Positions 54,809-63,625 of a DNA stretch of 64,000 bases are shown piece after piece. The stretch's first letter is position 1; every line of letters starts with the position of its first letter. The stretch lies in assembly GCA_041402005.1 (NCBI GenBank), contig JAWKTB010000003.1, positions 62,001 through 126,000 on the forward strand. Reading direction: 5' to 3'. Origin of the DNA: JAJRXR01 sp041402005 (GTDB lineage Bacteria > Planctomycetota > Phycisphaerae > Phycisphaerales > UBA1924). The notes below the pieces were generated by a model. That model had not been told where the DNA came from, ran no database searches, and saw only the letters and a list, made by a program, of their open reading frames with translations. The position numbers were made by a program, and so were the translations under genes.

Positions 54809-55900
54809 ATGATCGGGCGAGGGCCCGGAGCGTCCACCTATGCTCCGGGGCTCCGAGCCCCGCGAGAGCCCCTTTTGACCCCCGACACCGACCAGACCCC
54901 CTCCCTGCCCGGGCGCAAGGCCCCGAAGTTCTCGGGCCCGCACGACTCGGCCTCCATGTCGTTCGGCGACCACCTCGAGGAGTTGCGCCGACGCCTGATC
55001 TGGGCCGTGCTCGGGATCGTTCCGCTCTTCTTCGTCGCCTTCGCGTTTGGGCGCGACGTGCTCGACCTGCTCATCGAGCCGGCGAGGCAGCAGTTACGCG
55101 CCGGCGGGCAGGCAACGGCGCTGTTGGCGACGGGCCCGTTCGAGACGTTCGGCGCCGTCGTCCAGATCGCGATGATCATCACCGTCCTGGTCGGCAGCCC
55201 CTGGCTGCTCTACCAGCTCTGGCTGTTCGTCGCGCCGGGGCTCTACAGGGCGGAGCGCCAGTTTTTCTACCGCCTGGCGCCGATGTCGGTGGGGCTGACC
55301 GTCCTGAGCATGGTCTTCCTCTACTTCGTGATCCTGCCCGTCGTGCTCGCGTTCTTCATCGGGTTCGGATCGAAGGTGGGCGCGGGGCAAGTTACGACCG
55401 CGCCACTTCCCGACGGGGTGAGTCTGGGCTCGATTCCCGTCCTTGCGGCGGACCCGCCGCCAGAAGCGTTGCAGGTCGGGTCGGTCTGGATCAACGACCG
55501 CATGCACCAGCTCCGTATCTGCGAGGCGCTGCCCAAGGGCGGGCGCCCCGTCATCCTGGGGACCGAGTTGACGATGGGCGCGGGGATCGTGCAGCAGTAC
55601 AAGATCGCCGACTACATCCAGACGCTGCTGAACCTGGCTCTGGCGTTCGGGATCGGGTTCCAGATGCCGGTGGTGGTGCTGCTGCTGGGGTGGGTGGGGA
55701 TCGTCACGCGACAGGGGATGCGCAAGTACCGCAAGCACGCGATCGCGGCGTGCGCGTTCGCGGGGGCGGCGCTCTCGCCACCCGATCCCTTGAGCATGAT
55801 CCTGTTGGCGGTGCCCTTGTACGCGCTGTACGAGCTGGGGATGGTGCTGCTGAAGGTCTGGCCGCCGAGCTACGAGAAGTTCGAGAAGGAACAGGCGTGA
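54809..55900 (+). CDS. tatC: Sec-independent protein translocase TatC
   Basis: This is a 363-residue six-helix inner-membrane protein, the twin-arginine signal receptor. The N-terminal FGDHLEELRRRLIWAVLG, ending in the first helix, is the TatC signature with the conserved Glu. The loop between helices 3 and 4 (residues about 185-267, on the periplasmic side) is about 80 residues. In E. coli it is much shorter. The C-terminal cytoplasmic block FAGAALSPPDPLSMILLAVP is normal. The start is uncertain: ATG 54809, TTG 54875 or ATG 54956. tadA overlaps its stop as GTGA. No tatA is in the window. Confidence 0.92.
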   Translation: MIGRGPGASTYAPGLRAPREPLLTPDTDQTPSLPGRKAPKFSGPHDSASMSFGDHLEELRRRLIWAVLGIVPLFFVAFAFGRDVLDLLIEPARQQLRAGGQATALLATGPFETFGAVVQIAMIITVLVGSPWLLYQLWLFVAPGLYRAERQFFYRLAPMSVGLTVLSMVFLYFVILPVVLAFFIGFGSKVGAGQVTTAPLPDGVSLGSIPVLAADPPPEALQVGSVWINDRMHQLRICEALPKGGRPVILGTELTMGAGIVQQYKIADYIQTLLNLALAFGIGFQMPVVVLLLGWVGIVTRQGMRKYRKHAIAACAFAGAALSPPDPLSMILLAVPLYALYELGMVLLKVWPPSYEKFEKEQA

Positions 55901-56385
55901 GCGCCCCGACGCCGACGGACGAGACGATGATGCGCCGGGCGCTTGATCTGGCGCGTGAGGCGGGGGCGGCGGGCGAGGCGCCGATCGGGGCGGTGGTGTA
56001 CGAGACCGCGTCGGGGCGGGTGCTGGGCGAGGGACGCAACCGGCGCGAGCAGGACGCGGACCCGAGCGCCCACGCCGAGTATTTGGCGATTCTGGCTGCC
56101 TGCCGCGAGGTCGGGGACTGGCGCCTGAACCACTGCTCGCTGGTAGTGACGCTCGAGCCGTGCCCCATGTGCGCCGGACTGATCGTCAACGCGCGAGTCG
56201 GGCGCGTGGTCTTCGGCGCCGCCGACCCCAAGGCGGGGGCGGTCCGGACGCTCTACAGGCTGCTCGAGGACGACCGCCTGAACCACCGGTGCGAAGTGGT
56301 CGCGGGCGTGATGGCGCGCGAGGCGGGGGAGTTGCTGACCGGGTTCTTCCGGGCGCTGCGGGGGCGGGGCGACGGCGGGCGGTAG
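55897..56385 (+). CDS. tadA: tRNA-specific adenosine deaminase
   Basis: This is a 162-residue cytidine/deoxycytidylate-deaminase-fold enzyme that turns adenosine 34 of tRNA-Arg into inosine. The zinc motif is HAEYLAILAA (His and catalytic Glu) with LEPCPMCAGLIV (two Cys). APIGAVVYETASGRVLGEGR and VRTLYRLLEDDRLNHRCEV fit TadA. The GTG start overlaps the tatC stop by 4 nt. mutM begins 8 bp after its stop. Confidence 0.92.
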   Translation: MSAPTPTDETMMRRALDLAREAGAAGEAPIGAVVYETASGRVLGEGRNRREQDADPSAHAEYLAILAACREVGDWRLNHCSLVVTLEPCPMCAGLIVNARVGRVVFGAADPKAGAVRTLYRLLEDDRLNHRCEVVAGVMAREAGELLTGFFRALRGRGDGGR

Positions 56386-56393
56386 CATCGCCG

Positions 56394-57272
56394 ATGCCCG
56401 AGTTGCCCGAGGTCGAGACGGTCCGGCGCACGCTCGAGGCGCGTGTCGTGGGACGACGGGTCACGAGCGCCACACTGAAGCGGCGCGACGTGCTCGTCAT
56501 GCCGGGCGACCCGGCGGGCGGGTTCTCCAGGGCGAGGGGGGAGGGGCGCGTCGAGTATGGGCGTGTCCGCCAACGAGATCTGCTCGCCGGGGACGTGCTG
56601 GGCGAGGTCATCCGCCACGGCAAGCAGCTCGCGATCGTCGGCGATTCCGGGCGCGTGGTCTGTGTTCACCTGGGTATGAGCGGGAACCTGATCTGGCGCG
56701 CGCCGCGGGCGCGTCTGGAGCACGCCGGGCACGTCCACACGGTCTGGCGACTCGACGACGGGTCCCGCCTGGTCTTCCGGGATCCTCGCCGATTCGGCGG
56801 GCTCTGGGCCTTCCCGAGCCTTGAAGCGCTCTGGGCGTCGCGATGGGACGCGCTCGGCCCGGACGCGATACGCGTGCGCGCGCCCCAGCTCCAACGCGCG
56901 CTTGCCCGGACTGACCGCGCCGTGAAGGCGGCGCTCCTCGACCAGAGCGTCGTCGCGGGCGTGGGGAACATCTACGCCGACGAGGCGCTGTTCGGCGCTG
57001 GGGTGGACCCCAGGCGTCCGGGCGCCTCGCTCACGCCCGCGGAGTGCGCCAGCCTCGCGCGGCAGATCCGGGGGGTGCTCGCCCGAGCCGTCACCGCCCG
57101 GGGCTCGACGCTGCGCGACTACCGGGACGCCAACGGCGACTCGGGCGCATATCAGCTCGCCCACAGCGTCTACGGGAGGGGCGGCGAGCCCTGCCCCAAG
57201 TGTGGTGGCGCCCTCGCCTCGGCCCTCGTCGCCCAGCGGACGACCGTCTGGTGCCCGTCCTGCCAGGCGTGA
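56394..57272 (+). CDS. mutM: formamidopyrimidine-DNA glycosylase
   Basis: This 292-residue enzyme removes 8-oxoguanine and Fapy lesions. It starts MPELPEVETVRRTLE with the catalytic Pro2 and Glu3. Lys in HGKQLAIV and the HxTH-type H2TH region with QSVVAGVGNIYADEALF are as expected. The C-terminal zinc finger is complete (CPKCGGALASALVAQRTTVW followed by CPSC). It is the third gene of the overlapping tatC-tadA-mutM chain. Confidence 0.95.
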   Translation: MPELPEVETVRRTLEARVVGRRVTSATLKRRDVLVMPGDPAGGFSRARGEGRVEYGRVRQRDLLAGDVLGEVIRHGKQLAIVGDSGRVVCVHLGMSGNLIWRAPRARLEHAGHVHTVWRLDDGSRLVFRDPRRFGGLWAFPSLEALWASRWDALGPDAIRVRAPQLQRALARTDRAVKAALLDQSVVAGVGNIYADEALFGAGVDPRRPGASLTPAECASLARQIRGVLARAVTARGSTLRDYRDANGDSGAYQLAHSVYGRGGEPCPKCGGALASALVAQRTTVWCPSCQA

Positions 57273-57633
57273 GAGTTGCCCACCGTGTTGTCCACACCCG
57301 GGACGGGCGTCCGCCCTGGGCGCCGCCAGAAGCGACAGAGGGATGTCTTCTTGGATCTCATCCCCTTGAGAGAGAAGAGAGTTCATCACCACAGTGAATT
57401 GGGGGCGTCGGTTGGGGAGAGGTGGCGGGGAGCCTCGATAAAGCAAGTGGTACCAGGCGTTTAGGCGGACAGATGGAAGCATTCATCCTGTCGGCAGCAT
57501 GTCGTGAACCGACGCTGGCGCTCGGCATTGCGAGACGCTGACTGCGGTTGGATCGGCGGCGCCGGAAGGCGCGTCGGAGACCGACCGCCCGCGACGAGTT
57601 CTCCACGACTTGTCCCCAGGCGGATTGGGGGGG
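57273..57633. other. 361-bp gap beside dnaA with one exact DnaA box
   Basis: This gap lies between convergent mutM and dnaA. It holds one exact DnaA-box match (TTGTCCACA, 57288-57296) and one 8-of-9 match (TTGTCCCCA, 57610-57618). Part of it (57320-57520) is less GC-rich than nearby genes. Two boxes are too few to call an origin. No protein-coding gene is supported. Confidence 0.35.
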
Positions 57634-59088
57634 TCAATCGCGTCCGGGGCGGCGGCGGCGGACCTGCTGCTCGAGGGAGCGGACGACCGCCTCGAAGTCG
57701 GCGTCGCCACCCCGTCGGGCCTTGACGGTCCGGACGGCGTGCATGACGGTCGTGTGGTCGCGCCCGCCGAAGTGCGCGCCGATCTCCTCGAGCGAGTGGC
57801 GCGTGTGCTCGCGGGCGAGGTACATGGAGACCTGCCTGGGGAGCGAGATCGACTTGTGACGGCGCTTGCCGAGCAGATCCGCCTTGCGGACGGAGTAGAA
57901 GTCGCTGACCGCGGCGATGATGGACTCGATGGTGGGCCCGTCGGAGGCCGGGGCGGCGCCGAGCTCGGCGAGGCAGTCCTGGGCGAGCTCTAGGTCGGCG
58001 CGGCGCTTCTCGACGCTGGCGCGCATCTGGAGCGTCGTGATCGCCCCCTCCAGCTCGCGGATGTTCGAGTCGATGTGCTGGGCGATGTAGCAGACGACGT
58101 CGTCGTTCAGCTCGACGCCCCGCAGCTCCGCCTTGGCGCGGAGGATCTCGATCCGGGTCTCGTACCCCGGGGCGTCCACCTTCGCGACCAGGCCCCACTT
58201 GAAGCGGGAGACCAGGCGGTCCTCGAGGTGGGGGATCTCCTCGGGCGGCGTGTCGGAGCTGAGGATGATCTGGCGGTTGTTCTGGTACAGGGCGTTGAAG
58301 GTGTGGAAGAACTCTTCCTGCGTGCGGTCGCGCTTGGCGAGGAAGTGGATGTCGTCGATGACGAGCAGGTCCACGTCGCGGAAGCGGTGGCGGAACTCGC
58401 TCATCGAGCCGTCCTGGACGGCGCCCATGAACTGGGCCATGAACCCGTCGCAGGAGATGTAGACGACCTTCGCGTCCGGGCGGGCCTGTTTGACCTTGAG
58501 GCAGACAGCCTGGAGGAGGTGGGTCTTGCCCAGCCCCACGTCGCCGTGGATGAACAGGGGGTTGTACGCGCGCCCGGGCTTGGCGCTCACCGCCAGAGCC
58601 GCGGCCTGGGCGAGCTCGTTGTTGGGCCCGATGACGAATGTCTCGAACCCGAAGTCCGGGTTGATGGGCAGGGCGTCGGGGTAGTCGGGGGGGATGGAGT
58701 CAGAGAAGGTCGGCGCCTCGCGCGGGAGGATCGTCTCGTGTGAAGGCATCGGCGTCGGGATCGGGGCGGTCTGGCCATCGGCGCCGGCAGGCCTGGAGGA
58801 GATGCGCTTCTTGCGCGGGCGCTCGAAGGGCGAGGCGTCGTCGTCGGGCCCGAGGAAGCGGACGCCGATGAGCTGACCGGTCTCGGATCGGACGGCGTCG
58901 TTGAACGCGTCGAGGCACTCGCGCCGGAGATAGTTCTTGTGGAGCGAGGAGTGAGCGCGGATGCCGTAGGACCCCGAGGCGACGCCGAGGGGCTCGAGCT
59001 CACGGAACCACTGGCGGCAGACCACCGGGTGCGCGGAACGCAAGTGCGCAAGGATACCGTCCCACGTCTTCCGATCGGGGTCGCTCAT
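57634..59088 (-). CDS. dnaA: chromosomal replication initiator DnaA
   Basis: This is a 484-residue protein from the ATG at 59088 (MSDPDRKTWDGILAHLRSAH). Domain I (1-90) is followed by a Pro-rich linker. The AAA+ domain has Walker A GDVGLGKTHLLQ, Walker B LLVIDDIHFL and sensor II in GVELNDDVVCYIAQHIDSNI and the RELEGAITTL block. The C-terminal domain IV carries the DnaA-box-binding signature HFGGRDHTTVMHAVRTVK. It is the usual size for the family. Between it and the next gene is a 209-bp gap. Confidence 0.96.
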   Translation of the reverse strand: MSDPDRKTWDGILAHLRSAHPVVCRQWFRELEPLGVASGSYGIRAHSSLHKNYLRRECLDAFNDAVRSETGQLIGVRFLGPDDDASPFERPRKKRISSRPAGADGQTAPIPTPMPSHETILPREAPTFSDSIPPDYPDALPINPDFGFETFVIGPNNELAQAAALAVSAKPGRAYNPLFIHGDVGLGKTHLLQAVCLKVKQARPDAKVVYISCDGFMAQFMGAVQDGSMSEFRHRFRDVDLLVIDDIHFLAKRDRTQEEFFHTFNALYQNNRQIILSSDTPPEEIPHLEDRLVSRFKWGLVAKVDAPGYETRIEILRAKAELRGVELNDDVVCYIAQHIDSNIRELEGAITTLQMRASVEKRRADLELAQDCLAELGAAPASDGPTIESIIAAVSDFYSVRKADLLGKRRHKSISLPRQVSMYLAREHTRHSLEEIGAHFGGRDHTTVMHAVRTVKARRGGDADFEAVVRSLEQQVRRRRPGRD

Positions 59089-59297
59089 GCTCACGACGCC
59101 TCGTATTACTGGAGGGCGGACGCCTTGGCGCCTTCCCTGCACACAGCCCGTTCGTTCTTCACCCGCTCACCCAGGCGCCTCCCAAGACGGTCTGGACTCG
59201 CGGGAACCAAGCAAACGTAATCGTCCGCGCACAAGCTGTCAACCGCACGGGGACAAATCGTTGAGGCGGAGCGCGCAACCGCCTGTCCCGACGGGGG

Positions 59298-60230
59298 TCA
59301 GGAACGCTGCGCCAGCTCGCGCTCCCGGCGCTCGGCCTCGGCGGCCTGTGCCTCGTACCGCAGGCGGTTTTCCCGGTGGTCCATGAGCAGATGCACCCGC
59401 CCCGCCTTCTCCCGCCCGAGCAGGTCGCCAAGACGCTTGCGGGCGTACGTCACGTGCGTCCGACGCGACGTGTGCACCAGCACCAGGTCCTCGCACTCAA
59501 GCACGCGCATCCACTCGGCGATGTCGTCGACGTGCATGTGCTTGCCGATCGTGGCGCGGCTCTTGTGGTCGGGCTCGAAGAACGTGCACTCCGCGATGAC
59601 GATCTTCGCCTTGCGCACGTCCTCGCGGACCAGGTGCGCCCCGGGCAGCGTGTCCCCGGTGTAGGCGATGAGCGGGACCTCGAACGAGCGGGTGATCTCG
59701 GTGCCCCGGTCCTTCAGCTCGCGCAGTTTTTCCTGGGGAAGACCCACGAACTCGTCGCGCAGCTTGGTCCGCTTCTCGACGACCGCGTACCCGATCGAGG
59801 GGCAGGTGTGGTCGGTGTGGTAGGCGCGGAGGAAGGTGTTGTTCTTGATCTCGAGCTGTCCGTCGTGGTCGAGGGCGACGACCTCGTAGGGGGTGGTCTG
59901 GCGCTCGAGGTCGACGAAGCCGGCCATCATGCCCCGGATGTCCGCCTCGATGCGGGCGTCGCAGACGATCGTGCCCGGGCCCATGCCCTGGAAGTTGCGC
60001 TGCGAGCACCAGTAGGCGAGGGCGCCGATGTGGTCCATGTGCCCGTGGGTGATGGCGCAGTGCTTGGCGGCGAGGCTGGGGCGGGGGCACAGCCCCATGT
60101 CGAAGCAGAGGTCGAGTTCGGGGACGTGCAGGGCGGTGGCCTCGCCGGCCATGGAGAAGCCCTGGACGCGGTACGGGGGGAGGAAGAGGAAGCCGAGCGA
60201 GCCCTCGCGGGGCGGTGGCTTTGGGATCAT
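59298..60230 (-). CDS. metallo-beta-lactamase-fold hydrolase, RNase Z-like
   Basis: This is a 310-residue protein from the ATG at 60230 with CGGAG upstream. The metal motif is ITHGHMDHIGALAYW (HxHxDH). Further metal ligands are in AYHTDHTCPSIGYAV, AYTGDT and VLVHTSRRTHV. The order fits RNase Z (tRNA 3' processing), and the GDT and TDHTxPS-type elements support it. Bacterial RNase Z has a flexible arm, which is only partly visible here. It may be a planctomycete RNase Z or a related MBL nuclease. Confidence 0.8.
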   Translation of the reverse strand: MIPKPPPREGSLGFLFLPPYRVQGFSMAGEATALHVPELDLCFDMGLCPRPSLAAKHCAITHGHMDHIGALAYWCSQRNFQGMGPGTIVCDARIEADIRGMMAGFVDLERQTTPYEVVALDHDGQLEIKNNTFLRAYHTDHTCPSIGYAVVEKRTKLRDEFVGLPQEKLRELKDRGTEITRSFEVPLIAYTGDTLPGAHLVREDVRKAKIVIAECTFFEPDHKSRATIGKHMHVDDIAEWMRVLECEDLVLVHTSRRTHVTYARKRLGDLLGREKAGRVHLLMDHRENRLRYEAQAAEAERRERELAQRS

Positions 60231-60322
60231 GGCGGGAATCTCCGTCAACCCGCGCTGTCGCGCGGGCGGGAACCTGTGCCCGTGGCAACGTGCCAGCGGA
60301 CGGGGAACGGTAGGATCGCCGC

Positions 60323-61207
60323 GTGGACGAAGATTCCAAACCCGAAAGTTCGGAGCTGACCACCCAGATCAGGGAGGCGGGCGTGAAATGCCCGGGGTGC
60401 GGGTTCGATCTGGGCGCCGCCGCGGGATCCCAGTGTCCTGAGTGTGGCTTGGTGCTGACCGAGGCGGATGTGCATCGTGAGAGCGTGGGCGAAGTCGTGC
60501 GCCGCCTCGGGCCGGCGGCGGTGCTGGGCGTGCTCTGGATGGCGTTGCCATTGGTTCTTGGGCTGACGGTCTTCATCGGCTTCCGTCAGGAGGTCGCCGA
60601 CTGGCTTCGCGAGCAGGGGGACGTGACCGGGGTCGCGGTCTACATCGGGGCGTTCATGCTGGCGGCGGGGCTGGGGCTGCTCCCGACGTGGACGCAGGCG
60701 GTCATCGGGGGGTACGCCTTCGGGATGTGGGGTGGCTTCGGGGCGGCGTGGGCGGGGTTCACGCTCGCCGCGATCGTGGGGTACGTCGTCGCCAAGCTCG
60801 TCGCGGGCGACCGGGTCGAGCGGGAGATCGAGGCGCACGCGAAGGCGAAGGCGGTGCGGGATGCGCTGGTCGGCAAGAGCTGGATACGGACCGTCGGGAT
60901 CGTCGCGCTGGTGCGGGCGCCCTTCAACTCGCCCTTCAGCCTGATGAACCTGGCGCTGTACGCCGCGGAGACGAAGTTCAGCGCGTACGTGATCGGGACG
61001 GCCCTGGGCATGGCGCCCCGGACACTGGTCTACACCTGGATCGGGTCGCAGGTGAGCGACTTCGACAACGTCTCGCAGCCGCGGTGGGTGATCATCACCG
61101 GCGTCGTGAGCGTGGTGGTCGTCGTGATGATCGTGGCGCAGATCTCGAACAAAGCGCTCGAGAAGATCGGCGTGAAGACGAAGGCGGGCAAGACGCCGAG
61201 CACCTAG
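60323..61207 (+). CDS. VTT-domain (TVP38/TMEM64) membrane protein with N-terminal zinc ribbon
   Basis: This is a 294-residue protein. Residues 20-50 contain a zinc ribbon (CPGCGFDLGAAAGSQCPECG, four Cys). The rest is a DedA-like VTT domain with several membrane helices, including GLGLLPTWTQAVIGGYAFGM and the signature IVALVRAPFNSPFSLMNLAL. VTT proteins act on lipid transport across membranes; their exact substrates are often unknown. The fused ribbon is unusual. The start is a GTG and is divergent from the RNase Z-like gene. Confidence 0.82.
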   Translation: MDEDSKPESSELTTQIREAGVKCPGCGFDLGAAAGSQCPECGLVLTEADVHRESVGEVVRRLGPAAVLGVLWMALPLVLGLTVFIGFRQEVADWLREQGDVTGVAVYIGAFMLAAGLGLLPTWTQAVIGGYAFGMWGGFGAAWAGFTLAAIVGYVVAKLVAGDRVEREIEAHAKAKAVRDALVGKSWIRTVGIVALVRAPFNSPFSLMNLALYAAETKFSAYVIGTALGMAPRTLVYTWIGSQVSDFDNVSQPRWVIITGVVSVVVVVMIVAQISNKALEKIGVKTKAGKTPST

Positions 61208-61235
61208 GTGCTGTTTGCTGGATCCGCGAAGGGCC

Positions 61236-61312
61236 GGTGGTACGGGCATCTTGCCCGTCTTCCCACGATCGGACGCGGGTTCGTACGGGCTGGAAGCCCA
61301 TACCACCGATCC
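61236..61312 (+). repeat. two palindromic repeat units between convergent genes
   Basis: The first unit has the core CGGGCATCTTGCCCG (about 61247-61261) and the second has GGGCTGGAAGCCC with the tail ATACCACCGAT. They lie between the convergent VTT and CPBP genes. Together they match both unit types found in dnaE and at 8.25 and 21.07 kb. Confidence 0.65.
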
Positions 61313-61324
61313 GTCAGGCGGAAC

Positions 61325-62839
61325 CTAGTAGATCAGGTAAACGACCACGCCCGCGATCGTGAGGACGGTCGCGTTGTGGGTGAAGTGGGCGGTCATGGAG
61401 GCGATGAGTGAGCCCCGCCACTCGCGCATGAAGCAGAACATGAAGCCGAGCGCGACGAGCGGGGAGACCATCAGTGGGCCGTAGGAGTGCATGAACGCGA
61501 AGAGGAGGGCCGAGATGAGACCCGCCCAGACCCAGCGCAGTCGTCCGCGCAGGGCGCGGTAGAGAGCGCCCCGGAAGACCATCTCCTCGGTCAGTGGCGC
61601 CCAGACGCAGGCGAGCAGGAAGATCATCGCCAGGGCGAAGGGGTTGGCCTGCTCGACGAGGTCGACGATGGGGTTGTCGGGCGGCTCGGGGGCGCCCGCG
61701 CCCATCAGTTGCATCACGACCTCCTGGAGGATCATGAGGACGAAGGTGAGTAGGACGCCCAGGAAGAAGAGGGGGACGGAGGCGAGGTAGACGGTGAGCC
61801 CCGCGCCGATCTCGCGCAGCACGCCGCGGCCCGTGTGCAGGCCGAGCGCCTGGCGCCACGAGGCGCCGTCCATGCCCCGCAGCAGTGGCCAGAGCGGGAT
61901 GAGCAGGAGCGTCCACTGGATGGCGAGGACGTACAGGGCGGCGGTCTCGAATCGCGTGGTCGCGATCGAGAAGACGAGGAAGACGCCGACGAACAGGGCG
62001 TAGATCTCGAGGAAGACGCTCCCCCCTGGCGCCGGCGGGCGGAAGGCGAAGCGCAGGCGCCCCGAGGAGAGTCGGAGCCAGCCGACCAGGAGGAGAATGG
62101 AGCCCGCGAAGAAAACAAGCACGGCGCCGGCGCCGATCGCGAGGAGGACGAGGATGATCGCCATCGCGCCCGAGAGCAGGGGGGCGCGCTCGGGGTCGGT
62201 GTCGGGCAGGCCATGAGTGACGGCGAGCTTGCCGAAGTAGGGGTAGCGGCGCTCCAGCCTTGCCCGCGCGTCGTCGGAGACGAACTCGTCCTGGTCGTTG
62301 TAGAGCGCCAGCAGGTGCTTGGTGTCGAGCAGCAGGTCGGCCTGCTTCTGCTCGTCGATGTCGTCGGGCGTCAAAGCGAGCAGGGCCTCGCGCTCCTTCT
62401 CGAGGCGCTCGATGGCGGCGTCGGCGTCGATCAGGCGACCGGCGGCGATGCCCGCGGCGATGCGCTCGGCGTGCGTCATCGCCGACTGATCGATGTACGG
62501 CATCGCCATCTGACCCATCGGCATGCCGTTGTCCCGGTACAGGGTGTCCAGGCGGATGTAGACGCGCCCTAAGAGGCCCACCTGCGAGACCGGGTCGATG
62601 ACCGCCTGGCTCTGAACCGCCGGCGGAGCGACGCCCAGCAACTTGCTCTGCGTCTCCACCGACATGTTCTGCCAGAGGATCGCCGAGGCGGCGCAGACGA
62701 TGGCGGCGACGACCGCGAAGAGGCGGCTGGTCGGGGTCCCGGGGTCGGCCCGTCGCGCGGGAGGCGCCTGGGGCTCGGGATCCTGGGGCATGGCGTGGGT
62801 CGTGTCCTGGGGGTCGTGGGGGATGTGGGGGTCGGGCAT
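61325..62839 (-). CDS. CPBP-family intramembrane metalloprotease
   Basis: This is a 504-residue protein from the ATG at 62839; an ATG at 62851 is also possible. One N-terminal helix (LFAVVAAIVCAASAILWQNM) is followed by a soluble, charged region of about 150 residues. It then has a multi-helix membrane part. The protease motif is EEMVFRGALYRAL (EExxxR), with FAFMHSYGPLMVS and AHFTHNATVLTI as the second and third motifs (His and His-N). This Abi/CAAX family cleaves within the membrane. The long soluble insert is not in the minimal family. Confidence 0.85.
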   Translation of the reverse strand: MPDPHIPHDPQDTTHAMPQDPEPQAPPARRADPGTPTSRLFAVVAAIVCAASAILWQNMSVETQSKLLGVAPPAVQSQAVIDPVSQVGLLGRVYIRLDTLYRDNGMPMGQMAMPYIDQSAMTHAERIAAGIAAGRLIDADAAIERLEKEREALLALTPDDIDEQKQADLLLDTKHLLALYNDQDEFVSDDARARLERRYPYFGKLAVTHGLPDTDPERAPLLSGAMAIILVLLAIGAGAVLVFFAGSILLLVGWLRLSSGRLRFAFRPPAPGGSVFLEIYALFVGVFLVFSIATTRFETAALYVLAIQWTLLLIPLWPLLRGMDGASWRQALGLHTGRGVLREIGAGLTVYLASVPLFFLGVLLTFVLMILQEVVMQLMGAGAPEPPDNPIVDLVEQANPFALAMIFLLACVWAPLTEEMVFRGALYRALRGRLRWVWAGLISALLFAFMHSYGPLMVSPLVALGFMFCFMREWRGSLIASMTAHFTHNATVLTIAGVVVYLIY

Positions 62840-63125
62840 CGACCGAATCATCGGCTCTGGCGGGTTTGTCCGCCATGTTCGGCGGGATCTTGACTCGCCC
62901 GGGGCGGGATCTACGCTTCCCCCGCTCGTCGCAGGCCCGCCCGGAGGCGTGGGGACTCGACGGACACGGACCGAAATCCTGCCGGGACTGATCCCACGGA
63001 CGGATCTCCCCCGGCCCGCCCCGCCCGGCAGGCGGCGTGAACGAGCGGGCGACGCGTCGCGCGTGGCCCGACCTGCGGCATGGCTTTTCGCGGGGCGAGT
63101 TGTCCCGCGTGCAAGGGAGTTTCTG

Positions 63126-63572
63126 ATGGCGACGGATCTGCGACGCCAGACCTGGATGGCCAAGAACGGCGACGTGCCCCGCGAGTGGCGCGTGATCGAC
63201 GCCGAGGGCGTGCCCCTCGGTCGTTTGGCCGCCGAGGTCGCGACGGTGCTGATGGGCAAGCACCGCCCGGAGTACACGCCGCACGTGGACACGGGCGACT
63301 TCGTGATCGTGACCAACGGGACGAAGGTGGGCCTGACGGGCTCGAAGGCGACGCAGAAGCTGAAGCTGCGTTACTCGGGCTACCCGGGCGGGCTGAAGGC
63401 CGAGACGTACGGGAGCGTGCGCGAGCGTCGTCCCGATCGCCTGATCGAGGACGCGGTGCGGCGCATGCTTCCCAAGAACCGTCTGGGACGGGTGATGCTC
63501 AAGAAGCTGCGGGTCTACCCCGGAAGCGAGCACCCCCACACCCAGCACAACCCGGTCCCCCTGGAAATCTGA
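63126..63572 (+). CDS. rplM: 50S ribosomal protein L13
   Basis: This is a 148-residue protein. The blocks WRVIDAEGVPLGRLAAEVAT, LMGKHRPEYTPHVDTGDFV and the C-terminal YPGSEHPHTQHNPVPLEI are classic L13. The ATG at 63126 follows GGGAGTTTCTG. rpsI comes 53 bp later, the common rplM-rpsI pair. Confidence 0.97.
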   Translation: MATDLRRQTWMAKNGDVPREWRVIDAEGVPLGRLAAEVATVLMGKHRPEYTPHVDTGDFVIVTNGTKVGLTGSKATQKLKLRYSGYPGGLKAETYGSVRERRPDRLIEDAVRRMLPKNRLGRVMLKKLRVYPGSEHPHTQHNPVPLEI

Positions 63573-63625
63573 CAGCGAGCTGAACCAGCCGCCCCGGTCG
63601 GGGCGAGCGATCGAGCGAGACGCAC

